Below are positions 26,436-35,270 of a DNA stretch of 64,000 nucleotides, piece by piece. Every line of letters starts with the position of its first letter. Within the stretch, counting starts at the first letter, position 1. Source of the DNA: JAWXBK01 sp040878185 (GTDB lineage: Bacteria; Pseudomonadota; Alphaproteobacteria; Dongiales; Dongiaceae); contig JBBDMS010000051.1 in the NCBI GenBank assembly GCA_040878185.1, positions 1 through 64,000 of the forward strand, given 5' to 3'. The position numbers and the translations under genes were made by a program. The notes beneath the pieces are model-generated. The model had not been told where the DNA came from and made no database searches. It saw only the letters and a list, made by a program, of their open reading frames with translations.

Positions 26436-27854
26436 ATGCATATTCGCTCGGTCGTTTTCGGCAGCTTGGTGGCACTGCTACTGACAGGCTGCGACGACAA
26501 ACAGGCGGCCGAAATCAAGGCCGAGACCGAAGCCAATCTCGCGGCGCTGACCGCGTCGGGCGATCTCACGCATGGCGAGGTCACGGTCGAATCCGAGGGC
26601 GACGGTTATCGCGTCGCCATCGCGGACACGATCGTCAAACCGGCACCCGACATGGAGCTGCATCTCGGCACGCTTCGTTATCTGCATATGCCGGTCGACG
26701 ACGACATGATCCGGTACGAGGACGCCGAGGTCGACAGTCCGATCGCACTCCGTCAGGCCGACGGCACCGATGTCGGTACCATGGTTGTCGATATCGAACG
26801 CGCGAGCGGCACCTGGTACAAGCCGCTGATGGCCTTTGTATCGCTCGATGTGCTGCTTCCGTCGGTTCAGATGGAAAGTCCGAACGAACCCACGTTGCAG
26901 TTCGACAACGTGCAGGCGACGCTCGAAACCGAGGATCCGCGCGCCGAGCGAACCAACCAGACCGGCACGATGTCGTTCGATGCGATGCGGGTGGTTGAGG
27001 ACAGCGGCGAGCGCACGGCGCTCGAAGGGCTTCGTCTCGAATCGGAATTCTCCGGGGTCAACCTCGCCGCCTGGACGACAGCATCGAATGCGCTCGACCA
27101 GGCTGCGCAAACCGGCGGCGATGTGTCCGGCGCGGTCATTCAGATGATCGATAGCATCACCGCGGCCCGCGGCAGTCTCGTTCTCGATCATATCGAACAT
27201 GCCGATGCGGCCGGCGTGGAGCAGTTCTCGCTTAACGGCATGCAGATGACATTCGGATTGGCGGACGTCGATCAGGAAGCCGGCAGCCTCAACCTTGCGC
27301 TCGGCTATGACGAACTGACCATGGCGGAAACCGCGTTTGACGGCGATCCAACGGCCGGATTGATGGCGCCGGTCTCGGCGACGATAAACATTGCGTTCAA
27401 CAATGTGCCGTTTCGCCAGGTCGCCTCGACCCTCACCGCGATGGCACCGAACCTGACCCAGACCGGTGAGGGGCAGGCGGATATCGTCGCGCTGCTGGTC
27501 CTGTCGGCATTGCAGACCGCGCTGTCGAATGCGGATACGCGGATCGACCTCTCGGGCACGCAGATCGCGCTCAAGGACGCGCGGATGACGTTGGACGGCA
27601 TCGTCGACGTCGATCCGAATGCAATGTTCGGTGCCGTGGCCAAACTCGATCTCGCGATCTACGACCTGGATGCGCTGACCGAACGCGCGATGGCGCTGCC
27701 GGCCGGACCCGAAGCGCAGCAGCTTCAGTCATCGCTGATGTATCTCGCGAGCGTGTCGACGCGCAGCGAAGATGGCGGCGAGACCGTGGACCGTTACAAG
27801 GTCGTGGTCACACCGACCGGGGACGTCCAGGTCAACGGCCAGCCGGTTTTCTGA
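26436..27854 (+). CDS. Exported lipoprotein of unknown function
   Basis: The 472-residue protein has a lipoprotein signal (MHIRSVVFGSLVALLLTGC, lipobox LLTGC, Cys19). ATG 26436 is preceded by GAGGGGCAGGGA. The mature protein is acidic, rich in beta-prone repeats and has no membrane segment, so it would be anchored to a membrane on the periplasmic side. Segments such as VESEGDGYRVAIADTIV and VDRYKVVVTPTGDVQVNGQP recall DUF945/YdgA- or AsmA-like periplasmic proteins, but the match is weak. It is not recognised with confidence; its neighbours do not indicate a role. Confidence 0.72.
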   Translation: MHIRSVVFGSLVALLLTGCDDKQAAEIKAETEANLAALTASGDLTHGEVTVESEGDGYRVAIADTIVKPAPDMELHLGTLRYLHMPVDDDMIRYEDAEVDSPIALRQADGTDVGTMVVDIERASGTWYKPLMAFVSLDVLLPSVQMESPNEPTLQFDNVQATLETEDPRAERTNQTGTMSFDAMRVVEDSGERTALEGLRLESEFSGVNLAAWTTASNALDQAAQTGGDVSGAVIQMIDSITAARGSLVLDHIEHADAAGVEQFSLNGMQMTFGLADVDQEAGSLNLALGYDELTMAETAFDGDPTAGLMAPVSATINIAFNNVPFRQVASTLTAMAPNLTQTGEGQADIVALLVLSALQTALSNADTRIDLSGTQIALKDARMTLDGIVDVDPNAMFGAVAKLDLAIYDLDALTERAMALPAGPEAQQLQSSLMYLASVSTRSEDGGETVDRYKVVVTPTGDVQVNGQPVF

Positions 27855-27883
27855 TTACGCCCGCAGCTTTCGGAGAGATGTTT

Positions 27884-28483
27884 ATGACTGAGGTTGTTGT
27901 TCCTGCCTCGCACGGACGTGCCGTCGAGGTGTCGGCCGGCCGGCGCATCCGCATCGTCACGCCGCAGGGTCATCAGGCCGCCGACTTCTTCGCCTTCCGG
28001 GCCGACGATCCGGGCGAGTGGCTCTCGCCGATGCATACCTGGGTGACGACGCGATCGATCCGGCCTCGCCAGGGTGACGTTTTTCTTTCGCGCTATCGCC
28101 GGCCGATGCTCGAATTCACGATCGACAAGGCCGACGGCATTCACGACATGTTCCTCGCCGCCTGCGATGCGATGCGCTACGAGCTGCTCGGCGTAAAGGG
28201 CCATCGGAGTTGCGCCGAGAATCTGGGTGAGGCGATGCACGCGCGCGGTCACAGATTGCCAGTGACGCCGCAACCGGTGAACTTTTTCACCAACACAAAA
28301 GTTCACGAAGACGGTGCGCTGCAAGCCTTCGCGAACCCGGTGAAACCCGGCGCTTATGTCGAACTCGAGGCCAAGGCCGATCTGATCTGCGTCGTCTCAT
28401 CCTGTCCGTTCGACTTGAACAGCCCTGGATGGGCGATCAATGGCGATGTCGGTCCGACCGAACTCATCGTCGAAGTGCGTTAG
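27884..28483 (+). CDS. DUF1989 (urea-carboxylase-associated) family protein, copy 1
   Basis: The roughly 199-residue cytoplasmic protein is of the DUF1989 family. Conserved blocks are GRRIRIVTPQGHQAADFFAF, SPMHTWVTTRSIRPRQGD, HRSCAENL, VTPQPVNFFTNTKV and VVSSCPFDLNSPGW. Conserved Cys and His residues suggest a metal or catalytic site. DUF1989 pairs near urea/guanidine carboxylases (CgdA/CgdB) act as a heteromeric carboxyguanidine deiminase; here no such carboxylase is nearby. ATG 27884 is chosen over 27878 because GGAGAG then has proper spacing. The second copy begins 12 bp downstream. Confidence 0.85.
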   Translation: MTEVVVPASHGRAVEVSAGRRIRIVTPQGHQAADFFAFRADDPGEWLSPMHTWVTTRSIRPRQGDVFLSRYRRPMLEFTIDKADGIHDMFLAACDAMRYELLGVKGHRSCAENLGEAMHARGHRLPVTPQPVNFFTNTKVHEDGALQAFANPVKPGAYVELEAKADLICVVSSCPFDLNSPGWAINGDVGPTELIVEVR

Positions 28484-28495
28484 GGGAAACTCGCC

Positions 28496-29101
28496 ATGCC
28501 GCAAACCGTGACGATCGCCGCCGCAACCGGCCACGCGGTCGACGTGCTCAAGGGCCGTCGCATCCGCATCACCAGCCCGGCCGGCAGCCAGGCTGCCGAC
28601 TTCTTCGCCTATCGCGCCGACAATCTCAGCGAGTGGCTGTCGCCGATGCACACCTGGGTCGCCAGCCGCTCCGTGCGACCACGCGCGGGCGATACGTTTT
28701 TCTCCTGTACACGGCGGCCGTTACTCGATTTCGTCGAGGACGGCGCCGGTGGCATCCATGACATGATGATCGCTGCCTGCGATCAGGCGCGCTACGAACA
28801 GTTCGGCCATAAAGGGCATCATCGGAGCTGTTCGGAGAACCTGCAGATCGCGATGCGCGCACGCGGTCATGAGATTGCGGTCACCCCGCAACCGGTCAAT
28901 TTTTTTACGAACACGCGCGTCGAGGAGAACCACAAGCTGGTATCGCCGCCCAATCCGGTGGCGCCCGGTTCCTATGTGGTCCTGGAGGCCAAGGTTGATC
29001 TGATCTGCATCGTCTCGTCCTGCCCGTTCGACCTCAAGGTGCCGGGCTGGACGATCAACGCCGACCGCGGACCGAGCGAACTGATCGTCGCGGTCGACTG
29101 A
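28496..29101 (+). CDS. DUF1989 family protein, copy 2
   Basis: The 201-residue paralogue of the preceding gene has the same blocks in the same order (GRRIRITSPAGSQAADFFAY, SPMHTWVASRSVRPRAGD, HRSCSENL, VTPQPVNFFTNTRV, IVSSCPFDLKVPGW). By eye more than half of all residues are identical to copy 1, implying a local duplication that has been kept. An AGGGGAAAC sequence overlapping the copy 1 stop serves as ribosome binding site. The two products may form a heteromer. Function unproven. Confidence 0.85.
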   Translation: MPQTVTIAAATGHAVDVLKGRRIRITSPAGSQAADFFAYRADNLSEWLSPMHTWVASRSVRPRAGDTFFSCTRRPLLDFVEDGAGGIHDMMIAACDQARYEQFGHKGHHRSCSENLQIAMRARGHEIAVTPQPVNFFTNTRVEENHKLVSPPNPVAPGSYVVLEAKVDLICIVSSCPFDLKVPGWTINADRGPSELIVAVD

Positions 29102-29141
29102 TCGCGGCCATCGGGACGAGGTATCGTTCCGCTGCAGACCC

Positions 29142-30323
29142 TCAGGCGGCGAGGCGGCCCTCGATCGAGACGATGAAGAGCTGCTTCAGCTCGGGTACGC
29201 CGACCGGCACCGGATTGCCGCCCGCCGTCGGATCAACCGCCGCCATTTCGGAGAGCATGTCGAGCCGATCACTGCCGACGCCGAGATCCGCGAGCGTGTT
29301 CGGAATGCCGATTTCCTTGCGCAGCGCGAGCACCCAGTCCATCACCGACTGGAACGACGGCTTCGGCAGGCCGATATAGGCGGCGAGGCGCGTCATCTTT
29401 TCGTCGATCGCCTTGCGATTGAAGGCCAGCACATAGGGCATCACCACCGCATTGGTGAGACCGTGATGCGTGTCGTAGACCGCGCCCACCGGGTGGGAGA
29501 GGGCGTGGATCGCGCCGAGGCCCTTCTGGAACGCCGTCGCGCCCATCGTAGCGGCGGCCATCATATGCGCGCGTGCGACGAGATTCTTGCCGTCCTTCAC
29601 AGCGGTCGGCAGCCATTCCTTCACCAGCCGCGCGCCTTCGACAGCGATACCGTCGGCCATGGGGTGGTAGCTCGGCACGCAGAACGCCTCGAGGCAATGG
29701 GCGAGCGCATCCATGCCGGTCGCCGCGGTGATATGCGCCGGCAGGCCGACGGTCAGCGCCGGATCGGAGATCACGATCGACGGCAGCATCTTCGGATGGA
29801 AGATGATCTTCTTGGTATGGGTTTCCTCGTTGGTGATGACCGAGGCGCGACCGACTTCCGAGCCTGTGCCCGATGTCGTCGGAACAGCGATCGACGGCAC
29901 GATCCCGGCCGGATCGGCGCGGGTCCAGTTGTCGCCGATATCCTCGAAATCCCACATCGGGCGGGTCTGTCCGGCCATCAGCGCGATGGTCTTCGCCGCA
30001 TCGAGCGCGCTGCCGCCGCCGAAGGCGATGATGCCGTCATGCTTGCCGTCGCGGAAAACCTTCAGACCGTCCGCGACATTCTTTGAAACCGGATTGCTCT
30101 TGATGTCGGCGAAGAGGCCGGTCGGCAGTCCCGCGGCCTCATTGCGCGCGATCGCATCCTGCACCATGGGCAGTTTGGCGAGGCCGGGATCGGTCGCCAG
30201 CAGCGGACGCTTGAAGCCGAGTTCCTTGCAGGCATCGGCCAGCTCGGAAATGCGGCCCACGCCGAAGCGCATCTTGGTTGGATAACCCCAGTTGCCGCGC
30301 AGCGCGGCAGCGTCATTGCTCAT
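29142..30323 (-). CDS. Iron-containing alcohol dehydrogenase
   Basis: The 393-residue protein belongs to the group III Fe-dependent alcohol dehydrogenases. The NAD-binding motif is IIAFGGGSALDAAKTIAL, with PTTSGTGSEVGRASVI following. Iron-binding His residues lie in MDALAHCLEAF, IHALSHPVGAVYDTHHGL. It is last in a four-gene block with the aldehyde dehydrogenase, glutamine-synthetase-like ligase and ethanolamine-type permease. In that setting it could oxidise the hydroxyl group of a gamma-glutamylated amino alcohol to the aldehyde. The gene lies 49 bp after the aldehyde dehydrogenase gene. Confidence 0.92.
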   Translation of the reverse strand: MSNDAAALRGNWGYPTKMRFGVGRISELADACKELGFKRPLLATDPGLAKLPMVQDAIARNEAAGLPTGLFADIKSNPVSKNVADGLKVFRDGKHDGIIAFGGGSALDAAKTIALMAGQTRPMWDFEDIGDNWTRADPAGIVPSIAVPTTSGTGSEVGRASVITNEETHTKKIIFHPKMLPSIVISDPALTVGLPAHITAATGMDALAHCLEAFCVPSYHPMADGIAVEGARLVKEWLPTAVKDGKNLVARAHMMAAATMGATAFQKGLGAIHALSHPVGAVYDTHHGLTNAVVMPYVLAFNRKAIDEKMTRLAAYIGLPKPSFQSVMDWVLALRKEIGIPNTLADLGVGSDRLDMLSEMAAVDPTAGGNPVPVGVPELKQLFIVSIEGRLAA

Positions 30324-30372
30324 GTCTTTTCTCCCAAACGAAATGAACTCTGGATGCGGCGTGCCTGCCGGA

Positions 30373-31764
30373 TCAGATGCGGGTGCGCAGGTGGAACGAT
30401 TTCGGACGCGTCAGAGATTCGTAACCGACGTGGCTTAGCGTGCAGCCGCGGCCGGAATCCTTGACGCCGACCCAGGCCAGCGCCGGGTCGAGATAGTCGC
30501 AGCGATTCATAAACCAGGTGCCGGTATCGACCCTGTCACCGATGCGGATCGCGGCCTCTTCGTCGCCGGTCCAGATGGCGGCTGTCAGGCCGAAGGGGTT
30601 GTCGTTCATCCGCTCGATCGCTTCCTCGTCCGAGCCGACCTTGGCGATCGCGACGACCGGCCCGAAACATTCGTCCTGCATGATCGGATTGTCGCGGCCG
30701 GCGCCGACCAGAACCTGTGGTGCGAGATAGGCGGTGCCCGGTTTGTCGGCGGTAAACTTTTTTGGATCGATCGCCGTCTTTGCGCCGGCATGGACCGACG
30801 CGTCGATCTGCTTGCGGATTTCGTCGGCCGCCTTGCTGCGCACGACGGGACCGAGATTGGTCCCGCTCTCGAGCGGATTGCCGAGCTGATATTTGTTGGT
30901 GAGGTCGACGAAACCCTCGAGGAACCGGTCATAGAGTTTGGCGTCCACGAAGATGCGCTGAATGCCGCAACAGGACTGGCCTGAATTGAAGAACGCACCG
31001 TCCACCAGATTCTCGATCGCATGGGCAAGATTCGCATCGCCGCGGACATAGGCTGGATCGTTGCCGCCCAGCTCGAGCCCGGCACCGATGAACCGGTCGG
31101 CGGCCGCACGCATCACAGCATGGCCGCCGGATACCGAACCTGTGAACGCGACATAATCGATGCCCGGCGATCCGATCATGTGCGCGGTGTCGTCATGTGT
31201 CAGCACAACCGTCTGGAACAGACCGTCCGGCAATCCGGCCGCTTCGAACGCTTCCGCATAGCGGTCGGCGCAGAGCGGCGTCTGCGCGGAATGCTTCAGG
31301 ATGACGGCATTGCCTGCCATCAGCGCCGGAACGATCGCATTGACCGAGGTCAGATAGGGATAGTTCCACGGCGCCACGACAAAAACCGTACCGAGCGGCT
31401 CACGACGGATGAAACGGCTGAATCCATCCTTTTTGCCGGGATCGATATCGGCCAAAGCCTTCGGTGCGATCTCAATCATGTATCGCGCGCGCTCCTCGAC
31501 GCCGCGGATCTCGCCCGGCGACTGGCCGAGCGGGCGGCCCATCTGCCGGGTGATCTCCTCGGCAATTGCATCCTTCTTCGAGACGAACGCATCGGTCGCC
31601 CGCGACAGCAGATTTTGCCGGTCAGCCATCGAGACATGCTTCCAGGCCTTCTGTGCCCGACCGGCCGCCTCGATCGCACCCGCGATATCCGATCCCGTGG
31701 CGTACGGACGCTCGACGAGAACGCTGCCGTCGATCGGCGTAATGGTCCGCTGCATCGCTGTCAT
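30373..31764 (-). CDS. Aldehyde dehydrogenase family protein
   Basis: The 463-residue NAD(P)-dependent aldehyde dehydrogenase has FVVAPWNYPYLTSVNAIVPA, a Glu general base in GLELGGNDPAYV and the catalytic Cys in NSGQSCCGIQRIFVDAKLY. The C-terminal block is NPFGLTAAIWTGDEEAAIRI. The operon position, 16 bp after the ligase gene, suggests that it oxidises the aldehyde produced by the Fe alcohol dehydrogenase, for example gamma-glutamyl-aminoacetaldehyde to gamma-glutamylglycine. That substrate is inferred from context only. Confidence 0.92.
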   Translation of the reverse strand: MTAMQRTITPIDGSVLVERPYATGSDIAGAIEAAGRAQKAWKHVSMADRQNLLSRATDAFVSKKDAIAEEITRQMGRPLGQSPGEIRGVEERARYMIEIAPKALADIDPGKKDGFSRFIRREPLGTVFVVAPWNYPYLTSVNAIVPALMAGNAVILKHSAQTPLCADRYAEAFEAAGLPDGLFQTVVLTHDDTAHMIGSPGIDYVAFTGSVSGGHAVMRAAADRFIGAGLELGGNDPAYVRGDANLAHAIENLVDGAFFNSGQSCCGIQRIFVDAKLYDRFLEGFVDLTNKYQLGNPLESGTNLGPVVRSKAADEIRKQIDASVHAGAKTAIDPKKFTADKPGTAYLAPQVLVGAGRDNPIMQDECFGPVVAIAKVGSDEEAIERMNDNPFGLTAAIWTGDEEAAIRIGDRVDTGTWFMNRCDYLDPALAWVGVKDSGRGCTLSHVGYESLTRPKSFHLRTRI

Positions 31765-31780
31765 GATCGAACGAAGCTCC

Positions 31781-33157
31781 TCAGATGATCTCGAAGTACC
31801 GGGCCATTTCCCAATCGGTCACATGCTTGCGGAACTCGCGTTCCTCCCATTCGCGGCTCGATGCGAAATGGTCGACGAACACGTCGCCGAACAGATCGCG
31901 CGCGACTTTCGATTTGCGCAGCCGGTCCGCCGCTTCCATCAGCGTAGAGGGGAGGGAATATTTTGCGGGATGCTTCATGGCATAGGAATTGCCGACGATC
32001 GGGTCGGACGGTTCCATCTTCTGCTCGATCCCGATCAGCCCGGAGCCGAGCGCGGCCGCCGCGGCGAGATAGGGGTTCGCATCGGCGGCTGCGATCCGGT
32101 ACTCGACCCGCTGCGCGTAGGGCGAGCCGCCGATCACACGCAGTGCGCAGGTGCGATTCTCGACGCCCCAGGTCGCATGGGTCGGCGCCCAGAAGCCCGG
32201 CACCATGCGCGAGAAGGAATTGACCGTCGATGCGGTCATGACCAGAAGCTCGGGCATCAGCGCCTGCTGGCCGGCGAGGAAATGCCGCATGGTCTTGCTC
32301 ATGCCATGCTTGTCCTTCGCATCGTGAAAGACCGCCTTGCCCGCCTTGTCGGTCATCGACATATGCAGATGGCCGCTCTGGCCCGGCCAGTCGTTCGACC
32401 ATTTCGCCATGAAGGTCGCCATCAGCCCCCGACGCTGGGCGAGTACCTTCATGAAGGTTTTGAACAACGCGGCGCGATCGGCCGATTCGACGACCTCGTC
32501 ATGGACGATCGCCGCCTCGAGCACGCCCGGGCCGGTCTCGGTATGCAATCCCTCGATCGGGATGCGCATCGCTTCGAAGCTGTTGAGGATCTCGTGATAG
32601 AGCTCCGACCAGACAGAGTTGCGGATGCCCGAATAGCCGTAAAATCCCGGCGTCATGTTCTGCAGGTTGCGGAAGCCCTTTTCGCGGACGCTCTCGGGCG
32701 TCTCGTCGAACATGAAGAACTCGTATTCGAATGCCGCCTCGACAGAGAATCCCATCTTCTTCGCGCGCGCGACAACGCGCTTGAGCGTGCTGCGCGGGCA
32801 GACCGGTTCGGCGCGCCCGTGAAACTCCGCGAGAAAGAACAGCATATTGTCTTCGAAGGGAATGTCGCGGCAGGTCTCCGGCACGATGTAGGCGGTCGCA
32901 TCGGGGAACGCGGTATGCCAGCCGGTGAACGTCGTATTCACGTTCTCGTAGAGCTGGTCGTTCGAATCCCAGCCGAACACCACGTCGCAAAAGCCGAAGC
33001 CCTTCTCGAGGGCCGAGATGAATTTCGCCTTCGCCATGTACTTGCTGCGCAGCACACCGTCGATGTCGATGATGCCGACCTTGACGTGCGTGAGCTTGCG
33101 TTCTTCGACGATTTTTTTCGCCTGGGCCGGTGTGCGGACCGATGCGGCGTTGAGCAT
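31781..33157 (-). CDS. Glutamine-synthetase-like gamma-glutamyl-amine ligase
   Basis: The 458-residue protein of the glutamine synthetase superfamily (PuuA / gamma-glutamylethanolamide synthetase type) starts at ATG 33157 behind AAGGA. It has the beta-grasp N-domain (VKVGIIDIDGVLRSKYMAKA) and metal/glutamate-site motifs EYEFFMFDE, WPGQSGHLHMSM, VENRTCALRVIGG and VEYRIAAADANPYLAAAAAL. It lacks the adenylylation-site layout of GlnA and is shorter at the C-terminus. Such enzymes join glutamate to an amine with ATP. Together with the ethanolamine-type permease and Fe alcohol dehydrogenase an amino alcohol is the likeliest amine; putrescine is the main alternative. Confidence 0.88.
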   Translation of the reverse strand: MLNAASVRTPAQAKKIVEERKLTHVKVGIIDIDGVLRSKYMAKAKFISALEKGFGFCDVVFGWDSNDQLYENVNTTFTGWHTAFPDATAYIVPETCRDIPFEDNMLFFLAEFHGRAEPVCPRSTLKRVVARAKKMGFSVEAAFEYEFFMFDETPESVREKGFRNLQNMTPGFYGYSGIRNSVWSELYHEILNSFEAMRIPIEGLHTETGPGVLEAAIVHDEVVESADRAALFKTFMKVLAQRRGLMATFMAKWSNDWPGQSGHLHMSMTDKAGKAVFHDAKDKHGMSKTMRHFLAGQQALMPELLVMTASTVNSFSRMVPGFWAPTHATWGVENRTCALRVIGGSPYAQRVEYRIAAADANPYLAAAAALGSGLIGIEQKMEPSDPIVGNSYAMKHPAKYSLPSTLMEAADRLRKSKVARDLFGDVFVDHFASSREWEEREFRKHVTDWEMARYFEII

Positions 33158-33332
33158 GTTCGGTTGTCCTTGGTTCCCCCGGGGCGGCGGGAATTTGCGC
33201 CGGTTCCGGGATGGTGTCAAAGCCCTGACGGACAGGGTTTTCGGGGCGTCGGGAACGCTGGCTGAGCCCGGAAACGCAAGGAGGGGACGGTTGCCCGTCC
33301 CCTCCCGCCGACCGATCCGGCCGGAAGCGTCT

Positions 33333-34859
33333 CTAGCGGGCGCGCATCTTCGCGCGTTCCGTTTCGGCGAACTCCTCTTCCGGCGAGCGTACCAACCGAT
33401 TACGCCCAATCAGAGCGAAGTAGACGATACCGACCGCATACCAGGCGGCGGCACAGTAGACACCGTTCTGATAAACCGGGTCACGCAATTGCATGACCAG
33501 CGTGACTGCCGCAATCACGATCGTCACCACCGCGCCGGGAATACCGAGCGGGCTGACGAACGGTCGATTGATGTTCGGCAGGTTCTTGCGCAGCATGATG
33601 AACGACAGCGCCTGGAACCCATACGAGATCACCGCCCCGAACACCGCCATGTTGAGCAGCGTCGCCCCGATATGGAACGCGCCCTGTTCGACGCCAAGGA
33701 CCTGGTAGATGGCCATCATCAGAGCGAACCCGACAAGCGCGCCGGTGATGAGCGCCACATGCGGCACCTTGTGCTTGCCGCTGGTGATCGACAGCGCCCG
33801 CGGGAAGTAACCGGCCCGCGAGAGTGAGTAGACCTGGCGACCCATCGCGTAGATCAGCGTGTGCAGGCTGGCGATCAGACCGATCACCGCCAGCAGCGCG
33901 AGGACCTTCGCCGCCGATCCGCCGTAGATGGCCCGGAAGCCGTCGAGCAGCGGTTCGGCCGACGTGCCGAGATGGAACGCGCCATGTGCCGTTCCGTCGG
34001 CATTCTGAACGGGAATGCCGGGGTTGAGGAACGTGATCATCGTCGCCGAGAAGACAAGGGTCGCGATGCCGAGCAGCAGGCCTTTCGGCATGTCCTTCTT
34101 CGGATCGTGCGATTCCTCGGCGGCGAGCGGCAACTGTTCAATCGCGAGGAACAGCCAGACCGCAAAGGGCAAAGCCGCCAGCACACCGGCAAAGCCCAGC
34201 GGCAAGAGCGGGCCACCGCCTTCCGGAAGTTCGATCAATGCCCCGGATTCGTCGACCCCGATATTGAGGGCCCAGCGGCTGAAGTCGAAATGCGGGATCG
34301 CGCTGACCCAGAAGACGACCAGCACCAGCAGTGCGAGCACCGTGACGATGACCGAAACCTTGAACGACAGTTCGACACCGAGCAGGTTCAGCGTCAGGAA
34401 CACCGCATACGCTAGGATCCACCATACCGGCATGAAGCCGGGCCCGGTTTCGAAGATGCCGCCGAGATAGGCACCGACGAAGAAGGTGATGACGGCTGGC
34501 GTCACCACATACTCGATGTTTTCCGCGAGGCCGGTGATGTAACCGCCCCAGGGACCCATCGCGCTGCGTGCGAAGGAATAGGCGGCACCCGTGTGCGGCA
34601 ACGCCGGCGACATTTCCGCCAGACAGAAGCACAGGCACACATACATGATGCCAATGATGATACCGGCGAAGGCGAGACCGCCCCAGCCGCCGACGCCGAT
34701 GCCGAAATTCCAACCCGAGAAATGTCCCGAAATGACGGCGCCAACCCCCAGCGCCCACAGCGAGCCGACGCGGGCATAGCGCCTCAGGCCGCGCTTCTCG
34801 AAATATTCCGCGCCGACGGATTCGTAACGAACACCGCCCGGTCCGGTCTGTTCTGCCAT
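33333..34859 (-). CDS. Ethanolamine-type APC family permease
   Basis: The 508-residue amino-acid/polyamine/organocation transporter has 12 predicted membrane segments. Its N-terminal region YFEKRGLRRYARVGSLWALG, VISGHFSGWNFGIGVGGWGG and LTGLAENIEYVVTPAVI closely follow the pattern of bacterial ethanolamine permeases (Eat). ATG 34859 is preceded by AGGGGGA; a longer upstream frame lacks coding character. It is the first gene of the minus-strand operon that continues into the ligase, 175 bp downstream. Import of ethanolamine or a similar amino alcohol is the best guess. Confidence 0.88.
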   Translation of the reverse strand: MAEQTGPGGVRYESVGAEYFEKRGLRRYARVGSLWALGVGAVISGHFSGWNFGIGVGGWGGLAFAGIIIGIMYVCLCFCLAEMSPALPHTGAAYSFARSAMGPWGGYITGLAENIEYVVTPAVITFFVGAYLGGIFETGPGFMPVWWILAYAVFLTLNLLGVELSFKVSVIVTVLALLVLVVFWVSAIPHFDFSRWALNIGVDESGALIELPEGGGPLLPLGFAGVLAALPFAVWLFLAIEQLPLAAEESHDPKKDMPKGLLLGIATLVFSATMITFLNPGIPVQNADGTAHGAFHLGTSAEPLLDGFRAIYGGSAAKVLALLAVIGLIASLHTLIYAMGRQVYSLSRAGYFPRALSITSGKHKVPHVALITGALVGFALMMAIYQVLGVEQGAFHIGATLLNMAVFGAVISYGFQALSFIMLRKNLPNINRPFVSPLGIPGAVVTIVIAAVTLVMQLRDPVYQNGVYCAAAWYAVGIVYFALIGRNRLVRSPEEEFAETERAKMRAR

Positions 34860-35270
34860 GATATCCCCCTTCGATGAGCGGCCGGTCCGGAAGTGCTCGA
34901 TCCGGTGATCCGGCCTTCGCCCGGGCGGCGTTTCCGCAGTCGAACGCGGCCGGCGCAACAAATCCCCCTGTCGCGATGCCGCTTCGGAATGAAGGCGTCC
35001 GTCTTTGGGCCCGCGACATTCTGCCGCTCCGCCCGAATTTTTGTAAAGCAAGCGACGTCAGGGGTTTCCGCGACTCGACCGTCGCGAATCGCTGATTCGG
35101 CGTTATCGCCTTTCGCGCGAAAAAATATCCATTTGTTCTCAACGTCGGTAGCGCCCGATGCTCATGCGTAACCGTCAAACGGGTCGCCTGGGGAGCCCGG
35201 TCGGATCACCGCGCATAAAGCGACAATCGACGATGCGATGCTGCAAGCGAAGGGTCGCGTGCCGAGTCGG
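34860..35270. promoter_or_regulatory. Intergenic region with inverted repeats upstream of the permease operon
   Basis: This 411-bp gene-free stretch between the permease start and the LysR gene end holds two adjacent perfect inverted repeats: CGCGAC-N6-GTCGCG at 35069-35086 and CGAATC-GCT-GATTCG at 35085-35099. They are followed by an A/T-rich segment around 35120-35140. These are likely operator sites for the permease/ligase operon. No short coding frame with a ribosome binding site was found. Confidence 0.45.
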
